A DNA stretch of 64,000 nt from Streptococcus australis ATCC 700641 (GCF_000186465.1 NZ_GL636091.1:1622981-1686980), one strand, 5' to 3'. Positions 10,236 through 20,263 are shown, numbered from the stretch's first letter. Numbers and translations: made by a program. Notes: generated from the sequence alone by a model not told the origin.

Positions 10236-10244
10236 ATTATAGCA
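10236..10244 (-). promoter_or_regulatory. extended -10 promoter abutting an ATG
   Basis: TGC-TATAAT ends six bases before the ATG of the 8718-10229 gene, so transcription would start at or next to the initiation codon. Confidence 0.55.
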
Positions 10245-10267
10245 AAAAATAGGGATTTCGCTGGATT

Positions 10268-11137
10268 CTATCGGCTCTCCATCAAATAGAGGACTTCAGT
10301 TTGGATGGTGAAGCCAAGCCCTAGATATAGACTCAGGGCTGCTTGATTCTTTTTTTCAACGACAATCTGAAATTGCTGCTCCACTTCTGCAGCCATCTGA
10401 TTCATCACACTTCGTAAGAGATAGCGTGCGTACCCTTTGCGGAGATGATCCGGGTCAACGGCTAATCCAAAGAAATAGGTCGTTCCCTGAGATAGATCCA
10501 CCGTAACAGAAGCAAGAACTTGCTCTTGGTCACGCAAGACAAAGAGACGGGTATCCTGCCCCTCGAGAGACTCGGTCGCATACTTGAGGGCATAGTCAAG
10601 ATCTGTCTCAAAAGCCTTGGATTGAAAATGCGCGATCTCTTGGAGCATGGACTCCTGAACTTCTAACACCATCAGCCCTTCTCTCTTCTCATGGTCGGTG
10701 ACCTGACAAGTTGCCTCCAACCACAGTTCGTGGTCTTCCTCCTCTGCCTCCACAAAATGAAAATGACTGAATAATTCCGGATGTTGCTCCAAAAACCGAA
10801 CCTCTGATACATACAGTCGGTCTTCTAACTGATAGTCTTGGGCCAAGTCCATAAAGTCTTCCCATAAGGAACGAGCAATCCCTTGTCTACGAAAAGAAGG
10901 TGTCACAAAGAGCTGAACCTCAGCTTCTTTGGGTTCATCCGCATAGATGGACAAAAATCCAACCAGTTGTCCCTCCACCGATGCAAGGATAAAGGCTGGC
11001 ATCGTTAAATCAGCATTATAGAGATTATCCAAATAGGGCAAGCGATAAGTATGGTCAATTTGGTGACAGGCTCTTACAAGCTGTTCACACTGCTTTTTTT
11101 CTTCTAAACTTAGACGAATCCGTCTTTCAAGCTTCAT
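10268..11137 (-). CDS. tandem GNAT-domain acetyltransferase
   Basis: A protein of about 289 residues with two GNAT modules. The first has acetyl-CoA motif FVTPSFRRQGIARSLW near residue 80, the second VDPDHLRKGYARYLL near residue 225 with FGLAV before it. The reading frame has an earlier ATG, but AAAGGA lies seven bases before the ATG at 11137, favouring MKLERRIRL. It starts just past the pyrE terminator and probably depends on readthrough or an unseen promoter. The substrate is unknown. Confidence 0.8.
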   Translation of the reverse strand: MKLERRIRLSLEEKKQCEQLVRACHQIDHTYRLPYLDNLYNADLTMPAFILASVEGQLVGFLSIYADEPKEAEVQLFVTPSFRRQGIARSLWEDFMDLAQDYQLEDRLYVSEVRFLEQHPELFSHFHFVEAEEEDHELWLEATCQVTDHEKREGLMVLEVQESMLQEIAHFQSKAFETDLDYALKYATESLEGQDTRLFVLRDQEQVLASVTVDLSQGTTYFFGLAVDPDHLRKGYARYLLRSVMNQMAAEVEQQFQIVVEKKNQAALSLYLGLGFTIQTEVLYLMESR

Positions 11138-11154
11138 GAAATTTCCTTTCATCA

Positions 11155-11188
11155 CAAAAACAAAAGGAGAGCCAAGCTTTGGCCCTCC
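11155..11188 (-). terminator. pyrE terminator
   Basis: GGAGGGCCAA and TTGGCTCTCC form a stem around AGC on the minus strand, followed by TTTTGTTTTTG. It closes the pyrFE unit. Confidence 0.8.
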
Positions 11189-11200
11189 TCCATTATTTCT

Positions 11201-11830
11201 TTAGTCTTGCCAGGTTTCTTGGTTTTCTTTGAAACGGCGTAACAGTTCCAAACCTTCATTAGTGATATAACCCTGTTCTTCAGCCAAATGAATCAATTCA
11301 GTATAGTTTGACAAGGTTTCAAGTTGAACGCCAGCTTCCGCAAATTTCTTATCTGCTTTCTCCAATTGGTAGGTGAAGATAGCCACCACACCAAGGACAT
11401 CTGCTCCTTCACGCTTCGCAGCTGCGACAGCATCTAAGACAGACCCACCAGTAGAAATCAAATCTTCAACCACCACCATCTTTTGACCTTGTGGTACACG
11501 GCCTTCGATTTGGTTTCCAGCACCATGGTCTTTTGGTTTGCTACGAATGTAGGCAAATGGCAAATTCATCTTGTCCGCAATAATGGCACCATGAGGAATC
11601 CCCGCAGTTGCCGTTCCAGCAATCACTTCTACTTCTGGGAAAGCTTCCTTGATTTTGTCCACGAAGCCATTTTCAATCAAGGTACGAGTTTCTGGATAAG
11701 CGAGGGTCACACGATTATCCGTATAAATAGGGGACTTGATCCCAGAAGCCCAAGTAAAAGGCTCTTCTGGTTTCAAATAAACAGCTTCAATTTTTAGAAG
11801 ATGGCTGGCAATATCTTTAGCTAATGACAT
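11201..11830 (-). CDS. pyrE: orotate phosphoribosyltransferase
   Basis: Couples orotate to PRPP to give orotidine monophosphate. The 209-residue protein carries the PRPP-binding signature [17 protein letters not shown] near residue 115 and the [10 protein letters not shown] catalytic loop. It is transcribed after pyrF but separated from it by 387 bp filled with three structured repeats, an unusual gap for a two-gene pyr unit. Confidence 0.96.
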   Translation of the reverse strand: MSLAKDIASHLLKIEAVYLKPEEPFTWASGIKSPIYTDNRVTLAYPETRTLIENGFVDKIKEAFPEVEVIAGTATAGIPHGAIIADKMNLPFAYIRSKPKDHGAGNQIEGRVPQGQKMVVVEDLISTGGSVLDAVAAAKREGADVLGVVAIFTYQLEKADKKFAEAGVQLETLSNYTELIHLAEEQGYITNEGLELLRRFKENQETWQD

Positions 11831-11903
11831 GATAACTCCTTTTTTACGATTTTAATCGAATACGAATTAAATCAATGATTTATTTTTAAATAACTGTACA
11901 GGT

Positions 11904-12228
11904 TAGTAAATAGTTTAGGGAAGGCTCTATCAGGCTTCCCGTAGAACTACAAAAGTTTAACTTTTAGTAGCAATTAGTGTTCCGACGATTATGAGAATAA
12001 AACGATACTTTTTATTCTCATAATCTAGTGAATAGTTTAGGGAAGGTCCTATCGGACTTCCCGTAGAGCTACAAAAGTTTTACTTTTACTTGCAATTATT
12101 ATTCCGACGATCACAGAAGAGAAACGATTTTTTCTCTTCTGTGATCTAGTGAATGCGTTAGGGAAGGTCCCATAGGACTTCCCGTAGAGCTACCAAAAGT
12201 TCCACTTTTAGTAGCTCTTACGCATTCC
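11904..12228. repeat. three tandem hairpin repeats between pyrF and pyrE
   Basis: Two full copies (from 11904 and 12026) and one shortened copy (from 12147) recur with a 121-122 bp period. Each has a GGGAAG...CTTCCC hairpin and then a CTAC-AAAAGT...ACTTTT-GTAG hairpin. The full copies end in a long hairpin whose arms differ between copies (GATTATGAGAATAAAA versus GATCACAGAAGAGAAA) yet remain paired. The third copy lacks that last hairpin and runs into the pyrF stop codon, whose last codons form one arm of an outer stem (GAATGCGT/ACGCATTC). No ORF is credible here. The function is unknown. Confidence 0.85.
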
Positions 12229-12910
12229 ATTGTCTCTTAATTTCATGGTAGGCATCCCATGGGTTTTCTGCTTGTATGATCGGACGTCCAACCACGATGT
12301 AGTCTGAACCGATGGCATGGGCTTCTTGTGGGGTCATGACCCGTTTTTGGTCACCAATTTCTGCTCCTGCAGGACGGATCCCTGGGGTGACGCAGACAAA
12401 CTCTTCGGATGTAGCTTTCTTGATCAAATCTACTTCATGGGCTGAGCAGACGACACCATCCAAGCCAGCTTCTTGAGCCTTACGGGCATAATTAACAACT
12501 GATTCTTGGACAGTGGTTTGGATGTTTTGGCAATCTCGCATGTCTTCTTCACTGGTAGAGGTCAACTGAGTCACCGCCACCAACTTAGCTCCTGGTCCAA
12601 GTGCCTTTTTGGCTTCGCGCATCATCTCTACACCACCGGCTGCATGAACTGTCACCATATCCACTCCAAAGGTACCTAGGACAGACATGGCTGACTTAAC
12701 CGTATTTGGGATATCGTGCAATTTTAGATCCAAGAAAATGCTATGGCCACGACCTTTCAGATAGTGAACAATTTCTGGTCCGACTGCATAGAAAAATTCC
12801 ATTCCGATTTTTACAAAAAGTTTTTCATCTTCTGGGAAATGTTCTAAAAAGTTTTTGACATCTTCAAAAGCTGGAAAGTCAAGGGCGATGATGGGACGTT
12901 CTTCACGCAT
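12218..12910 (-). CDS. pyrF: orotidine 5'-phosphate decarboxylase
   Basis: Last step of UMP synthesis. The 230-residue protein has the catalytic [17 protein letters not shown] motif near residue 60 and the phosphate-binding TPGIRPAG and VVGRPI segments. The open frame extends 19 codons upstream, but GGAG before [12 protein letters not shown] and family alignment favour the start at 12910. It is the first gene after a PyrR attenuator, and its stop lies inside the third hairpin repeat. Confidence 0.96.
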   Translation of the reverse strand: MREERPIIALDFPAFEDVKNFLEHFPEDEKLFVKIGMEFFYAVGPEIVHYLKGRGHSIFLDLKLHDIPNTVKSAMSVLGTFGVDMVTVHAAGGVEMMREAKKALGPGAKLVAVTQLTSTSEEDMRDCQNIQTTVQESVVNYARKAQEAGLDGVVCSAHEVDLIKKATSEEFVCVTPGIRPAGAEIGDQKRVMTPQEAHAIGSDYIVVGRPIIQAENPWDAYHEIKRQWNA

Positions 12911-12944
12911 GGGTTTCTCCTTTTTATGGCTGACATTTTTTCCA

Positions 12945-13050
12945 CAAAAAAACCTTGCCCGAGGCAAGGTTACACGAAAATTAGGTAGTATCTACCCTGA
13001 TTCACCGTCTAGACCTTAGGAGCCTCTCTGGACCACTTTAAAGGTTTTTC
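12945..13050 (-). promoter_or_regulatory. PyrR-responsive attenuator before pyrF
   Basis: The minus-strand leader contains the PyrR-binding hairpin core GTCCAGAGAGGCT (around 13020-13034), an antiterminator region, and a terminator CCTTGCCTCGGGCAAGG followed by seven T (12945-12970). In the known mechanism UMP/UTP-bound PyrR stabilises the anti-antiterminator so that the terminator forms. Expression of pyrFE is therefore probably repressed by uridine nucleotides. Confidence 0.93.
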
Positions 13051-13053
13051 TAC

Positions 13054-13082
13054 ATTGTAGTACGATATGAAAGAAAAGTCAA
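13054..13082 (-). promoter_or_regulatory. pyrFE promoter
   Basis: TTGACT (13077-13082), 17-bp spacer, TACAAT (13054-13059), a few bases before the PyrR leader. Confidence 0.82.
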
Positions 13083-13161
13083 GAAATAATCATAAAACGT
13101 TCGGATTCAATCTGTTTTTTTCATTCTTCGACTAGGTAAGATTCACAAACATGTCAAATTC

Positions 13162-13190
13162 TTGACGAAGATTCGATTTTCCTGTAAAAT
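13162..13190 (+). promoter_or_regulatory. promoter of a putative small RNA
   Basis: TTGACG (13162-13167), 17-bp spacer, TAAAAT (13185-13190), reading toward two hairpins and a T-run with no ORF between. Confidence 0.75.
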
Positions 13191-13197
13191 TTTTGTA

Positions 13198-13269
13198 TGC
13201 TGAGTAAGGGTTGTTTTAGTTGTAGCTTACTCAGTAGCCTGTTGGAGTTGTAGCCAGCAGGCGTTTTTT
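13198..13269 (+). ncRNA. putative twin-hairpin small RNA
   Basis: A stretch of about 72 nt between pyrF and pyrD, on the strand opposite to the pyr genes, with its own promoter. Hairpin 1 has stem CTGAGTAAG/CTTACTCAG; hairpin 2 has stem GCCTGTTGG/CCAGCAGGC followed by GTTTTTTG, a standard intrinsic terminator. Both loops contain the same eight bases AGTTGTAG, suggesting a repeated base-pairing seed complementary to CTACAACT. No start codon or ribosome site is present. No CiaR-type TTTAAG repeat was seen upstream. I do not recognise it as a named sRNA. Confidence 0.65.
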
Positions 13270-13285
13270 GTTCTCTTGATGATCC

Positions 13286-15041
<1,756 letters not shown>

Positions 15042-15065
15042 TGGTTTCCTCTTCTTTCTTCCAGC

Positions 15066-15170
15066 AAAAAAGACCTCGCAAAAGCAAGGTCCTACAAATG
15101 ATCAGCTAGACTCAGTCCGCTGATCTTTTTTCTGTCTTTCCTTGCAGGCCTCTCTGGACCCCTTAAAGGT
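15066..15170 (-). promoter_or_regulatory. PyrR-responsive attenuator before pyrK
   Basis: The leader on the minus strand has GGTCCAGAGAGGCC (PyrR-binding core, about 15147-15161), an internal GATCAGC...GCTGATC hairpin (15099-15125) and the terminator GACCTTGC-TTTT-GCGAGGTC followed by a T-run (15066-15091). This is the second such device in the window, so pyrKD and pyrFE are separately attenuated by uridine nucleotides. Confidence 0.93.
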
Positions 15171-15182
15171 TAAATTTGTCTC

Positions 15183-15211
15183 ATTATATCGCTCTCCTTG
15201 TCGCTTGTCAA
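15183..15211 (-). promoter_or_regulatory. pyrKD promoter
   Basis: Consensus TTGACA (15206-15211), 17-bp spacer, TATAAT (15183-15188), followed by the PyrR leader. Confidence 0.88.
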
Positions 15212-15231
15212 GTAGAAGCCGATGGCTCCGC

Positions 15232-16602
15232 TCATTTCCCATCTGTCTCAGGAGAAAACCCTTCTGGTACCGGTGGGATATACTGTAAAGCGATGCGATT
15301 TTCTGGCTTGCGATCGACCAAGTAGAGAACCAACAAAAAGACCCATTCCAGGGGCTTCATCAGATAGTAAATGACATCCATGGCCCATTTCTTCTTGATA
15401 TGTTTGGCAAAGGGATAGCCATAGCGGTCATAATTGCGACGCAGGAATCGATGGAAACGTGGCGTCTTTTCTTCTAGAACCTGCTCAAAGGCATTGGAAA
15501 TACAGAGCTGGCGATTCACCACAACAGGATGACCGTGCCGGACTCCCATCTGTTGGGGCTTGACAACTTTTTCATGGCCACCAGCCGCAACCGTACAGAG
15601 ATAGTGCTCATCCATGATGAGATTCTGAGGAGGGATCTTTTCCGAAAAGGTCCAGTCTGCCGTATTGGTCCAGGCCTTGACCAAGCTATCAGGACGTTGA
15701 CCAAAGAGCATGAGGATCATGACCAATAGCGCTAACAAGGGGAGGGCAAAGACGACTGCCAACCAAGGCCAGTGTTTGGATTGGTGGAGGATCAGGTGAA
15801 AGCGCTGGAGAATTGGATTGTCATAGGCCCTATTGGGATCAGACTCGCCCTCCCACTCCTTCATCCTGGTCCGCAGAAGACTAATAGAATAAACCAACAA
15901 GAAGACCGTGTGACAACCGATGACTTGCACCTGGATGTCAAATACCACTACTAGCACCAATCCCATCAATATCCCACTGATACAAAAGATATTCAAAAGT
16001 GGGGACAAGGAATTGGCATCTCGGTAAGAATAGATGACCAAAGCTAGGAAGGAAATCAGTGCCAAAATAAGGATCGTCGGTAGCGCCTCCGACCAAATCA
16101 TGGTATGCTTCTGCTCATTAATGAGCTGCTGGGTCCAATCATAACTCGTCAAATCTTTTACTAGATAGATGACGAAGAATTCCAGGATGCTGCCAAAGAC
16201 TCCTATCCAAAGGATCACAAAGTACTTGCGATTGTTGACCCTTCGTTTAATTTTTTCTTCTTCTTTCTCTTCATAGACACCGACTAGCTCCTTTTCCAGG
16301 GTCTGGGCCTGTATCGTAGACCAGCGAGAAATAACATACAGAATCACAAAGATATTTGGAACAAAATAACTAACCACTAGGGCATGAACAAGAATTGTAA
16401 CACTGTAAATTCCGACTCCAAAAATAGCATTCCAGAAACCCAAAGATTGGATATTTCCTGGCAAGCTCCTGATAATTAGAAAGACAGACAAACTAAGAAA
16501 TATCAGGAAGTTGGTCATAAAGTTTATCTTTACTAAACTGGCTAAAAATTTAGTTTCCAGTTCCTGGTTCCATTTTTTGTACCAGTGAGCAATTCTTTTC
16601 AT
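15232..16602 (-). CDS. DUF6688-like polytopic membrane protein
   Basis: A protein of about 456 residues with eight or nine predicted membrane segments and a cytoplasmic charged stretch (YEEKEEEKIKRR). The C-terminal part holds YLCTVAAGGHEKVVKPQQMG, RHGHPVVVNRQL and a Cys-Ile-Ser-Asn-Ala-Phe stretch, a conserved cysteine/histidine block I associate with DUF6688. Function is not known. GGAGG six bases before ATG at 16602 favours MKRIAHWYK over upstream ATGs. It is transcribed toward, and lies just upstream of, the pyrKD promoter. Confidence 0.7.
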   Translation of the reverse strand: MKRIAHWYKKWNQELETKFLASLVKINFMTNFLIFLSLSVFLIIRSLPGNIQSLGFWNAIFGVGIYSVTILVHALVVSYFVPNIFVILYVISRWSTIQAQTLEKELVGVYEEKEEEKIKRRVNNRKYFVILWIGVFGSILEFFVIYLVKDLTSYDWTQQLINEQKHTMIWSEALPTILILALISFLALVIYSYRDANSLSPLLNIFCISGILMGLVLVVVFDIQVQVIGCHTVFLLVYSISLLRTRMKEWEGESDPNRAYDNPILQRFHLILHQSKHWPWLAVVFALPLLALLVMILMLFGQRPDSLVKAWTNTADWTFSEKIPPQNLIMDEHYLCTVAAGGHEKVVKPQQMGVRHGHPVVVNRQLCISNAFEQVLEEKTPRFHRFLRRNYDRYGYPFAKHIKKKWAMDVIYYLMKPLEWVFLLVLYLVDRKPENRIALQYIPPVPEGFSPETDGK

Positions 16603-16729
16603 AAGGCCTCCAGAGATCATCTTTTCCATCATTCTATCAAGCTACAATCAATCCTTCAATTCTAAACCTGTTTTATAGGAAAAAATCCTCCTAGAGACTG
16701 ATACTAGCTAGGATTTTCTGTCAAAAGTA

Positions 16730-16738
16730 TGTTAAAAT
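16730..16738 (+). promoter_or_regulatory. extended -10 promoter abutting LysR ATG
   Basis: TGT-TAAAAT ends six bases before the ATG at 16745; the -35 region is weak and no Shine-Dalgarno lies between. Confidence 0.5.
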
Positions 16739-16744
16739 ATAAGC

Positions 16745-17653
16745 ATGAGAATCCAACAATTACATTACATTATCAAAATCGTCGAAACAGGCTCTATGAA
16801 TGAAGCGTCCAAGCAACTCTTCATCACCCAGCCAAGTTTGTCCAATGCTGTGCGGGACTTGGAAAAAGAAATGGGGATTGATATCTTCATCCGTAATCCC
16901 AAAGGGATTACTCTGACCAAGGATGGAATGGAGTTCCTTTCTTATGCCCGTCAAGTTGTCGAGCAGACCCAACTCCTAGAAGAACGCTATAAAAATCCAG
17001 TAGCCAATCGGGAGCTCTTTAGCGTATCCTCCCAGCACTATGCCTTCGTTGTCGAAGCCTTCGTCTCTCTCCTAAAGAAAAGCGACATGGAGAAATACGA
17101 GCTCTTTCTACGGGAGACTAGAACCTGGGAAATCATCGATGACGTCAAGAACTTCCGTAGTGAGATCGGTGTCCTCTTCCTTAATGGGTACAACCGGGAT
17201 GTCCTTTCAAAAATGCTGGATGACAGCCACCTTAAGGCAACCCACCTCTTCACTGCCCAACCTCATATCTTCGTCAGCAAGACTAACCCTCTAGCGAACA
17301 AAGAGGTGGTGAAATTAGAAGATCTAGAAGACTTCCCTTATCTCAGCTACGACCAAGGGACCCACAACTCCTTCTACTTCTCAGAAGAGATCCTCTCCCA
17401 AGAGGATCACAAGAAGTCCATCGTTGTCAGTGACCGTGCCACCCTCTTCAATCTCTTGATTGGTCTAGACGGCTACACCATTGCGACTGGGATCCTTAAT
17501 AGCAACCTCAATGGAGACAATATCGTTTCCATCCCGCTAGATATCGATGATCCAATCGAGCTGGTCTACATCCAACACGAAAAAGCTAGCCTCTCTAAGA
17601 TGGGTGAAAAATTTATCGAATACTTACTTGAGGAAGTCCAATTTGATAAATAA
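16745..17653 (+). CDS. LysR-family regulator, MtaR/CpsY type
   Basis: A 302-residue LysR regulator with N-terminal winged helix (QLHYIIKIVETGSMNEASKQ, then TQPSLSNAVRDLEKEMGI) and a C-terminal effector domain. Overall it resembles the MtaR/MetR/CpsY regulators of streptococci, which control methionine uptake and related genes; the second such protein (58202-59104) shares this layout. It is divergent from the DUF6688 gene. No clear ribosome site precedes the ATG, which lies six bases after an extended -10 box, so a leaderless mRNA is possible. Targets cannot be read from the sequence. Confidence 0.85.
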   Translation: MRIQQLHYIIKIVETGSMNEASKQLFITQPSLSNAVRDLEKEMGIDIFIRNPKGITLTKDGMEFLSYARQVVEQTQLLEERYKNPVANRELFSVSSQHYAFVVEAFVSLLKKSDMEKYELFLRETRTWEIIDDVKNFRSEIGVLFLNGYNRDVLSKMLDDSHLKATHLFTAQPHIFVSKTNPLANKEVVKLEDLEDFPYLSYDQGTHNSFYFSEEILSQEDHKKSIVVSDRATLFNLLIGLDGYTIATGILNSNLNGDNIVSIPLDIDDPIELVYIQHEKASLSKMGEKFIEYLLEEVQFDK

Positions 17654-17681
17654 GAACTAACTAGCTACACAAGCACAATAA

Positions 17682-17726
17682 AACACCTGAAACAAGTGGG
17701 TTTCCACTTCTCTCAGGTGTTCTTTT
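17682..17726. terminator. bidirectional terminator
   Basis: ACACCTGA...TCAGGTGT outer stem with an inner AAGTGG/CCACTT stem lies between convergent genes; T-rich tails occur on both sides, serving the LysR gene and the sirtuin gene. Confidence 0.8.
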
Positions 17727-18456
17727 ATTGTCTTAATTTCGAAAACACTTCCCCAATCTTCCCTTCGATGACCAGGTCTGCTTGCTTGTCCTGTGGGATA
17801 CTGGTCTTATTGATGACGACCAGCTTCTTCCCTTGGAAATACTGGATCAAGCTGGCTGCTGGGTAGACAACGAGGGAGGTACCACCGATAATCAGTAGAT
17901 CAGCTTCTTGGATGGCTTGGGCTGCTTGGCTAAAGACCTCCATATCTAGAGGTTCCTCGTAGAGGGTTACATCCGGCTTGACCACCTTACCACAATCGAG
18001 ACAGTGTGGAACAGGCCCTTCCAAAGCTAGAAAGGACTCTAAATCATAAAAGCGCTGGCAACCGGTACAGTAATTACGGTCGGCACTACCATGGAGTTTC
18101 AAGACTTTTTTAGACCCTGCCATTTCATGGAGACTATCAATATTTTGCGTCACGACTGCTTTGAGTTTACCAGTTTCTTCCAGCCAAGCCAGATAGCGAT
18201 GGGCTGCATTGGGCCTGGCATCTGGATAGAGCAGGTACTTCTTGTAAAAGTCGAAAAAGTCCTCTGGATAACGCTCAAACATGGTATGAGAGACCAGTTG
18301 CTCAGCCGTAAAATGCCGACCCAAGGTGACACTATAGACCCCATCTGAGCTACGAAAGTCTGGAATATTGGACTCCGTTGAGACGCCAGCCCCACCGAAA
18401 AAGACGATCCGTTTACTCTGATCAATGATTTCTTGCAAGTCTTTTATTTTATCCAT
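17725..18456 (-). CDS. SIR2-family NAD-dependent protein deacylase
   Basis: A 243-residue sirtuin. The NAD-binding GGAGVSTESNIPDFRS, the TQNIDSLHEMAG motif, catalytic His in KLHGSADRNY, zinc ligands CTGC and CLDC, and GTSLVVYPAA are all present, so it should be an active lysine deacylase. The open frame continues 25 codons upstream, but GGAGGA sits just before the ATG at 18456. It follows the R-x4-H protein gene by ten bases and deoD further upstream, so it belongs to the nucleoside-salvage transcript. Confidence 0.9.
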   Translation of the reverse strand: MDKIKDLQEIIDQSKRIVFFGGAGVSTESNIPDFRSSDGVYSVTLGRHFTAEQLVSHTMFERYPEDFFDFYKKYLLYPDARPNAAHRYLAWLEETGKLKAVVTQNIDSLHEMAGSKKVLKLHGSADRNYCTGCQRFYDLESFLALEGPVPHCLDCGKVVKPDVTLYEEPLDMEVFSQAAQAIQEADLLIIGGTSLVVYPAASLIQYFQGKKLVVINKTSIPQDKQADLVIEGKIGEVFSKLRQ

Positions 18457-18466
18457 GTATTCCTCC

Positions 18467-19225
18467 TTACAAGAGTGCTTCGATAACAGCATTGGCCTGA
18501 TCGAAATAAAAAGGTTCTCGCTGGTAAACAATCCCCGTCTCCTGAGCCAAGCTCACCAGAAGCTCCATAAAATGCTGGGAAGAGAATCCAGTCGTCCGGT
18601 GGAGTTCCTCTTCATCAAAGGGTTTGATCAAGTGAGCTAGAGGATTGCGGACAGATTTCTCCAACTCCCGCAGTTGCTTGGCCGCATCCTTAGTGGAATC
18701 CGGCAAGTCCAAGTGTAAGATCAACTCCGTCAAACTGGACGAATTGACCGCACTCTCACTATGGAATTGTTGCAAGGCTGGATTGTCAGAGGCCCGAATC
18801 TTGTCAAACTTCCAATGGTCATAGCTGGACTCCTTGGAGTTGTGGATGTAGTCTGCAATATCTGGGATTTGCATCTCAATCAAGCGCATAAAGATCCGAT
18901 AGATAGCAGGACTCACCGCCCGAATGAAGTCAATAATCTGCTCGTTGCGAAGCTTGGCTTCTAAGTCATACAGATAGTTCGCCAACTGTTCCTCTTCTGG
19001 GTCCTCATGCCAAAAAAGCTGAAAACCAGTCACTTCTAGCAACTCGGTTCTCAACTTTTGGTTCATGATTGGTTGGATATTGAGCTCTCGACGCTCGGCC
19101 ATTAACCGCAATAAGGTCAAGACCAGCTCTGGCAAGCTCTTCTGCTTCTTAGCAGAACGAAGGGCCCGACTATACTGGTAGGTCTGAAGGTCGTAGAGCC
19201 ACTCATCATGAAGGTATTCTGTCAT
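18467..19225 (-). CDS. conserved helical protein with R-x4-H motif
   Basis: A 252-residue soluble, mostly helical protein that I do not recognise by name. Near the C-terminus, SVRNPLAHLIKPF contains R193-x4-H198, the active-site spacing of HEPN ribonucleases, preceded by a long helix (DAAKQLRELEKSV) as in that fold. This is suggestive only. The gene shares one base with the deoD stop (TAATG) and is followed ten bases later by a sirtuin, so the three are co-transcribed. It could be an RNA-binding or toxin-like partner, or simply a conserved salvage-operon protein. Confidence 0.6.
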   Translation of the reverse strand: MTEYLHDEWLYDLQTYQYSRALRSAKKQKSLPELVLTLLRLMAERRELNIQPIMNQKLRTELLEVTGFQLFWHEDPEEEQLANYLYDLEAKLRNEQIIDFIRAVSPAIYRIFMRLIEMQIPDIADYIHNSKESSYDHWKFDKIRASDNPALQQFHSESAVNSSSLTELILHLDLPDSTKDAAKQLRELEKSVRNPLAHLIKPFDEEELHRTTGFSSQHFMELLVSLAQETGIVYQREPFYFDQANAVIEALL

Positions 19226-19935
19226 TAGTCTGCGATCAAGGTTTCAAGACCAACTTTCATCATGTCTGTGAAAGTATTTTGACGTTCTTCAGCTGTTGTA
19301 TCTTCATCTGGATTGACCAAACTGTCTGAAATAGTCATAATAGCAAGCGCATCAACATGGTGTTGAGCAGCAAGATAGTAAAGAGCTGCTGCTTCCATTT
19401 CTACAGCTTTGACACCCCACTTACCAAGTTCGATGTTCTTTTCACCATAGTTTGAATAGAAGACATCAGAAGACAAGACATTACCAACGTGAGTCGTCAT
19501 GCCAAGGTCCTTGGCAATGTGGTAGGCCTTATCTAGCAAATCAAAGCTTGCGATTTGTGGGAAATCGTATTGAGGCCAGTCGTTACGGATGATGTTTGAG
19601 TTGGTTGCGGCAGCTTGTGCCAAGACCAATTCACGGACGTGGACATCGCCATTCAAAGAACCAGCTGTACCCACACGGATCAATTTCTTCACACCGTAGT
19701 CGACGATCAACTCACGCGCATAAATAGAGATCGATGGCATCCCCATCCCAGTTCCCATGACAGATACACGGTGACCCTTGTAGGTACCGGTGTAACCAAA
19801 CATGTTCCGAACTTCGTTGAAGCAAACAGCGTCTTCTAAAAAGTTCTCAGCGATAAATTTCGCACGAAGAGGATCTCCAGGAAGGAGAATTTTATCAGCA
19901 ATTTCACCTTGCTTAGCAGCAATATGGATAGACAT
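19225..19935 (-). CDS. deoD: purine nucleoside phosphorylase (DeoD type)
   Basis: Hexameric PNP that splits adenosine, inosine and guanosine nucleosides into base and ribose-1-phosphate. The 236-residue product starts [20 protein letters not shown] and keeps the phosphate-binding [10 protein letters not shown] and purine-binding [13 protein letters not shown] segments and ISDS with the catalytic Asp. The frame extends 19 codons upstream but the ATG at 19935 matches the family; its ribosome site is weak. A long structured 5' leader precedes it. Confidence 0.94.
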   Translation of the reverse strand: MSIHIAAKQGEIADKILLPGDPLRAKFIAENFLEDAVCFNEVRNMFGYTGTYKGHRVSVMGTGMGMPSISIYARELIVDYGVKKLIRVGTAGSLNGDVHVRELVLAQAAATNSNIIRNDWPQYDFPQIASFDLLDKAYHIAKDLGMTTHVGNVLSSDVFYSNYGEKNIELGKWGVKAVEMEAAALYYLAAQHHVDALAIMTISDSLVNPDEDTTAEERQNTFTDMMKVGLETLIAD

Positions 19936-20011
19936 AATTAAGATATAAAGGGTGACAGAGAACAAAGTAAAAATAGGAAACTGACGACGCATCGCAGATG
20001 CTAGACAGTTT

Positions 20012-20263
20012 ATCTTTTTTACACAGTTCTCCGCCCGTATTCAGTTCAGCGAATACAGTTAACCCATCCTTTCTTTTTTTATTGAGTGTTTTGAAAAGCT
20101 TTCCGCTCGTGTTCAAATCAGAACACATGCTCTACCTTTCTGTGTGTATTTTTTAGAAAGCTTTCTGCTCATGTTCAAATCGCAACACAAACTCTAGCTT
20201 TCCGAATTCATCATAGAGGCCAGGCATCAAAAGTGGGGTTTATTCCACCCCCAACAACCCTGG
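20012..20263 (-). repeat. structured leader with three imperfect repeats before deoD
   Basis: Read on the minus strand, the roughly 340-nt gap before deoD starts with a hairpin (CCAGG...CCTGG around GGGGT...ACCCC, 20220-20263), then three imperfect repeats of about 60-70 nt (20155-20202, 20089-20147, 20012-20078). Each repeat has a GAAAG start and a small hairpin, for example GTGTTC-TGATTT-GAACAC or GTATTC...GAATAC, followed by a purine-rich GCGGAAAGC-like stretch. The first repeat can be read as a 24-codon frame, but the frame breaks in the second. Best described as a repeat-bearing RNA leader of unknown function. Confidence 0.6.

Noticed and set aside
13083..13160. CiaR-type TTTAAG direct repeats sought upstream of the small RNA
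   Set aside because: No TTTAAG-N5-TTTAAG pattern is present, so it was not called a csRNA.
19913..20128. 71-residue minus-strand ORF upstream of deoD
   Set aside because: It spans repeated leader units, runs through the deoD start in another frame and has no ribosome site; better explained as structured leader RNA.
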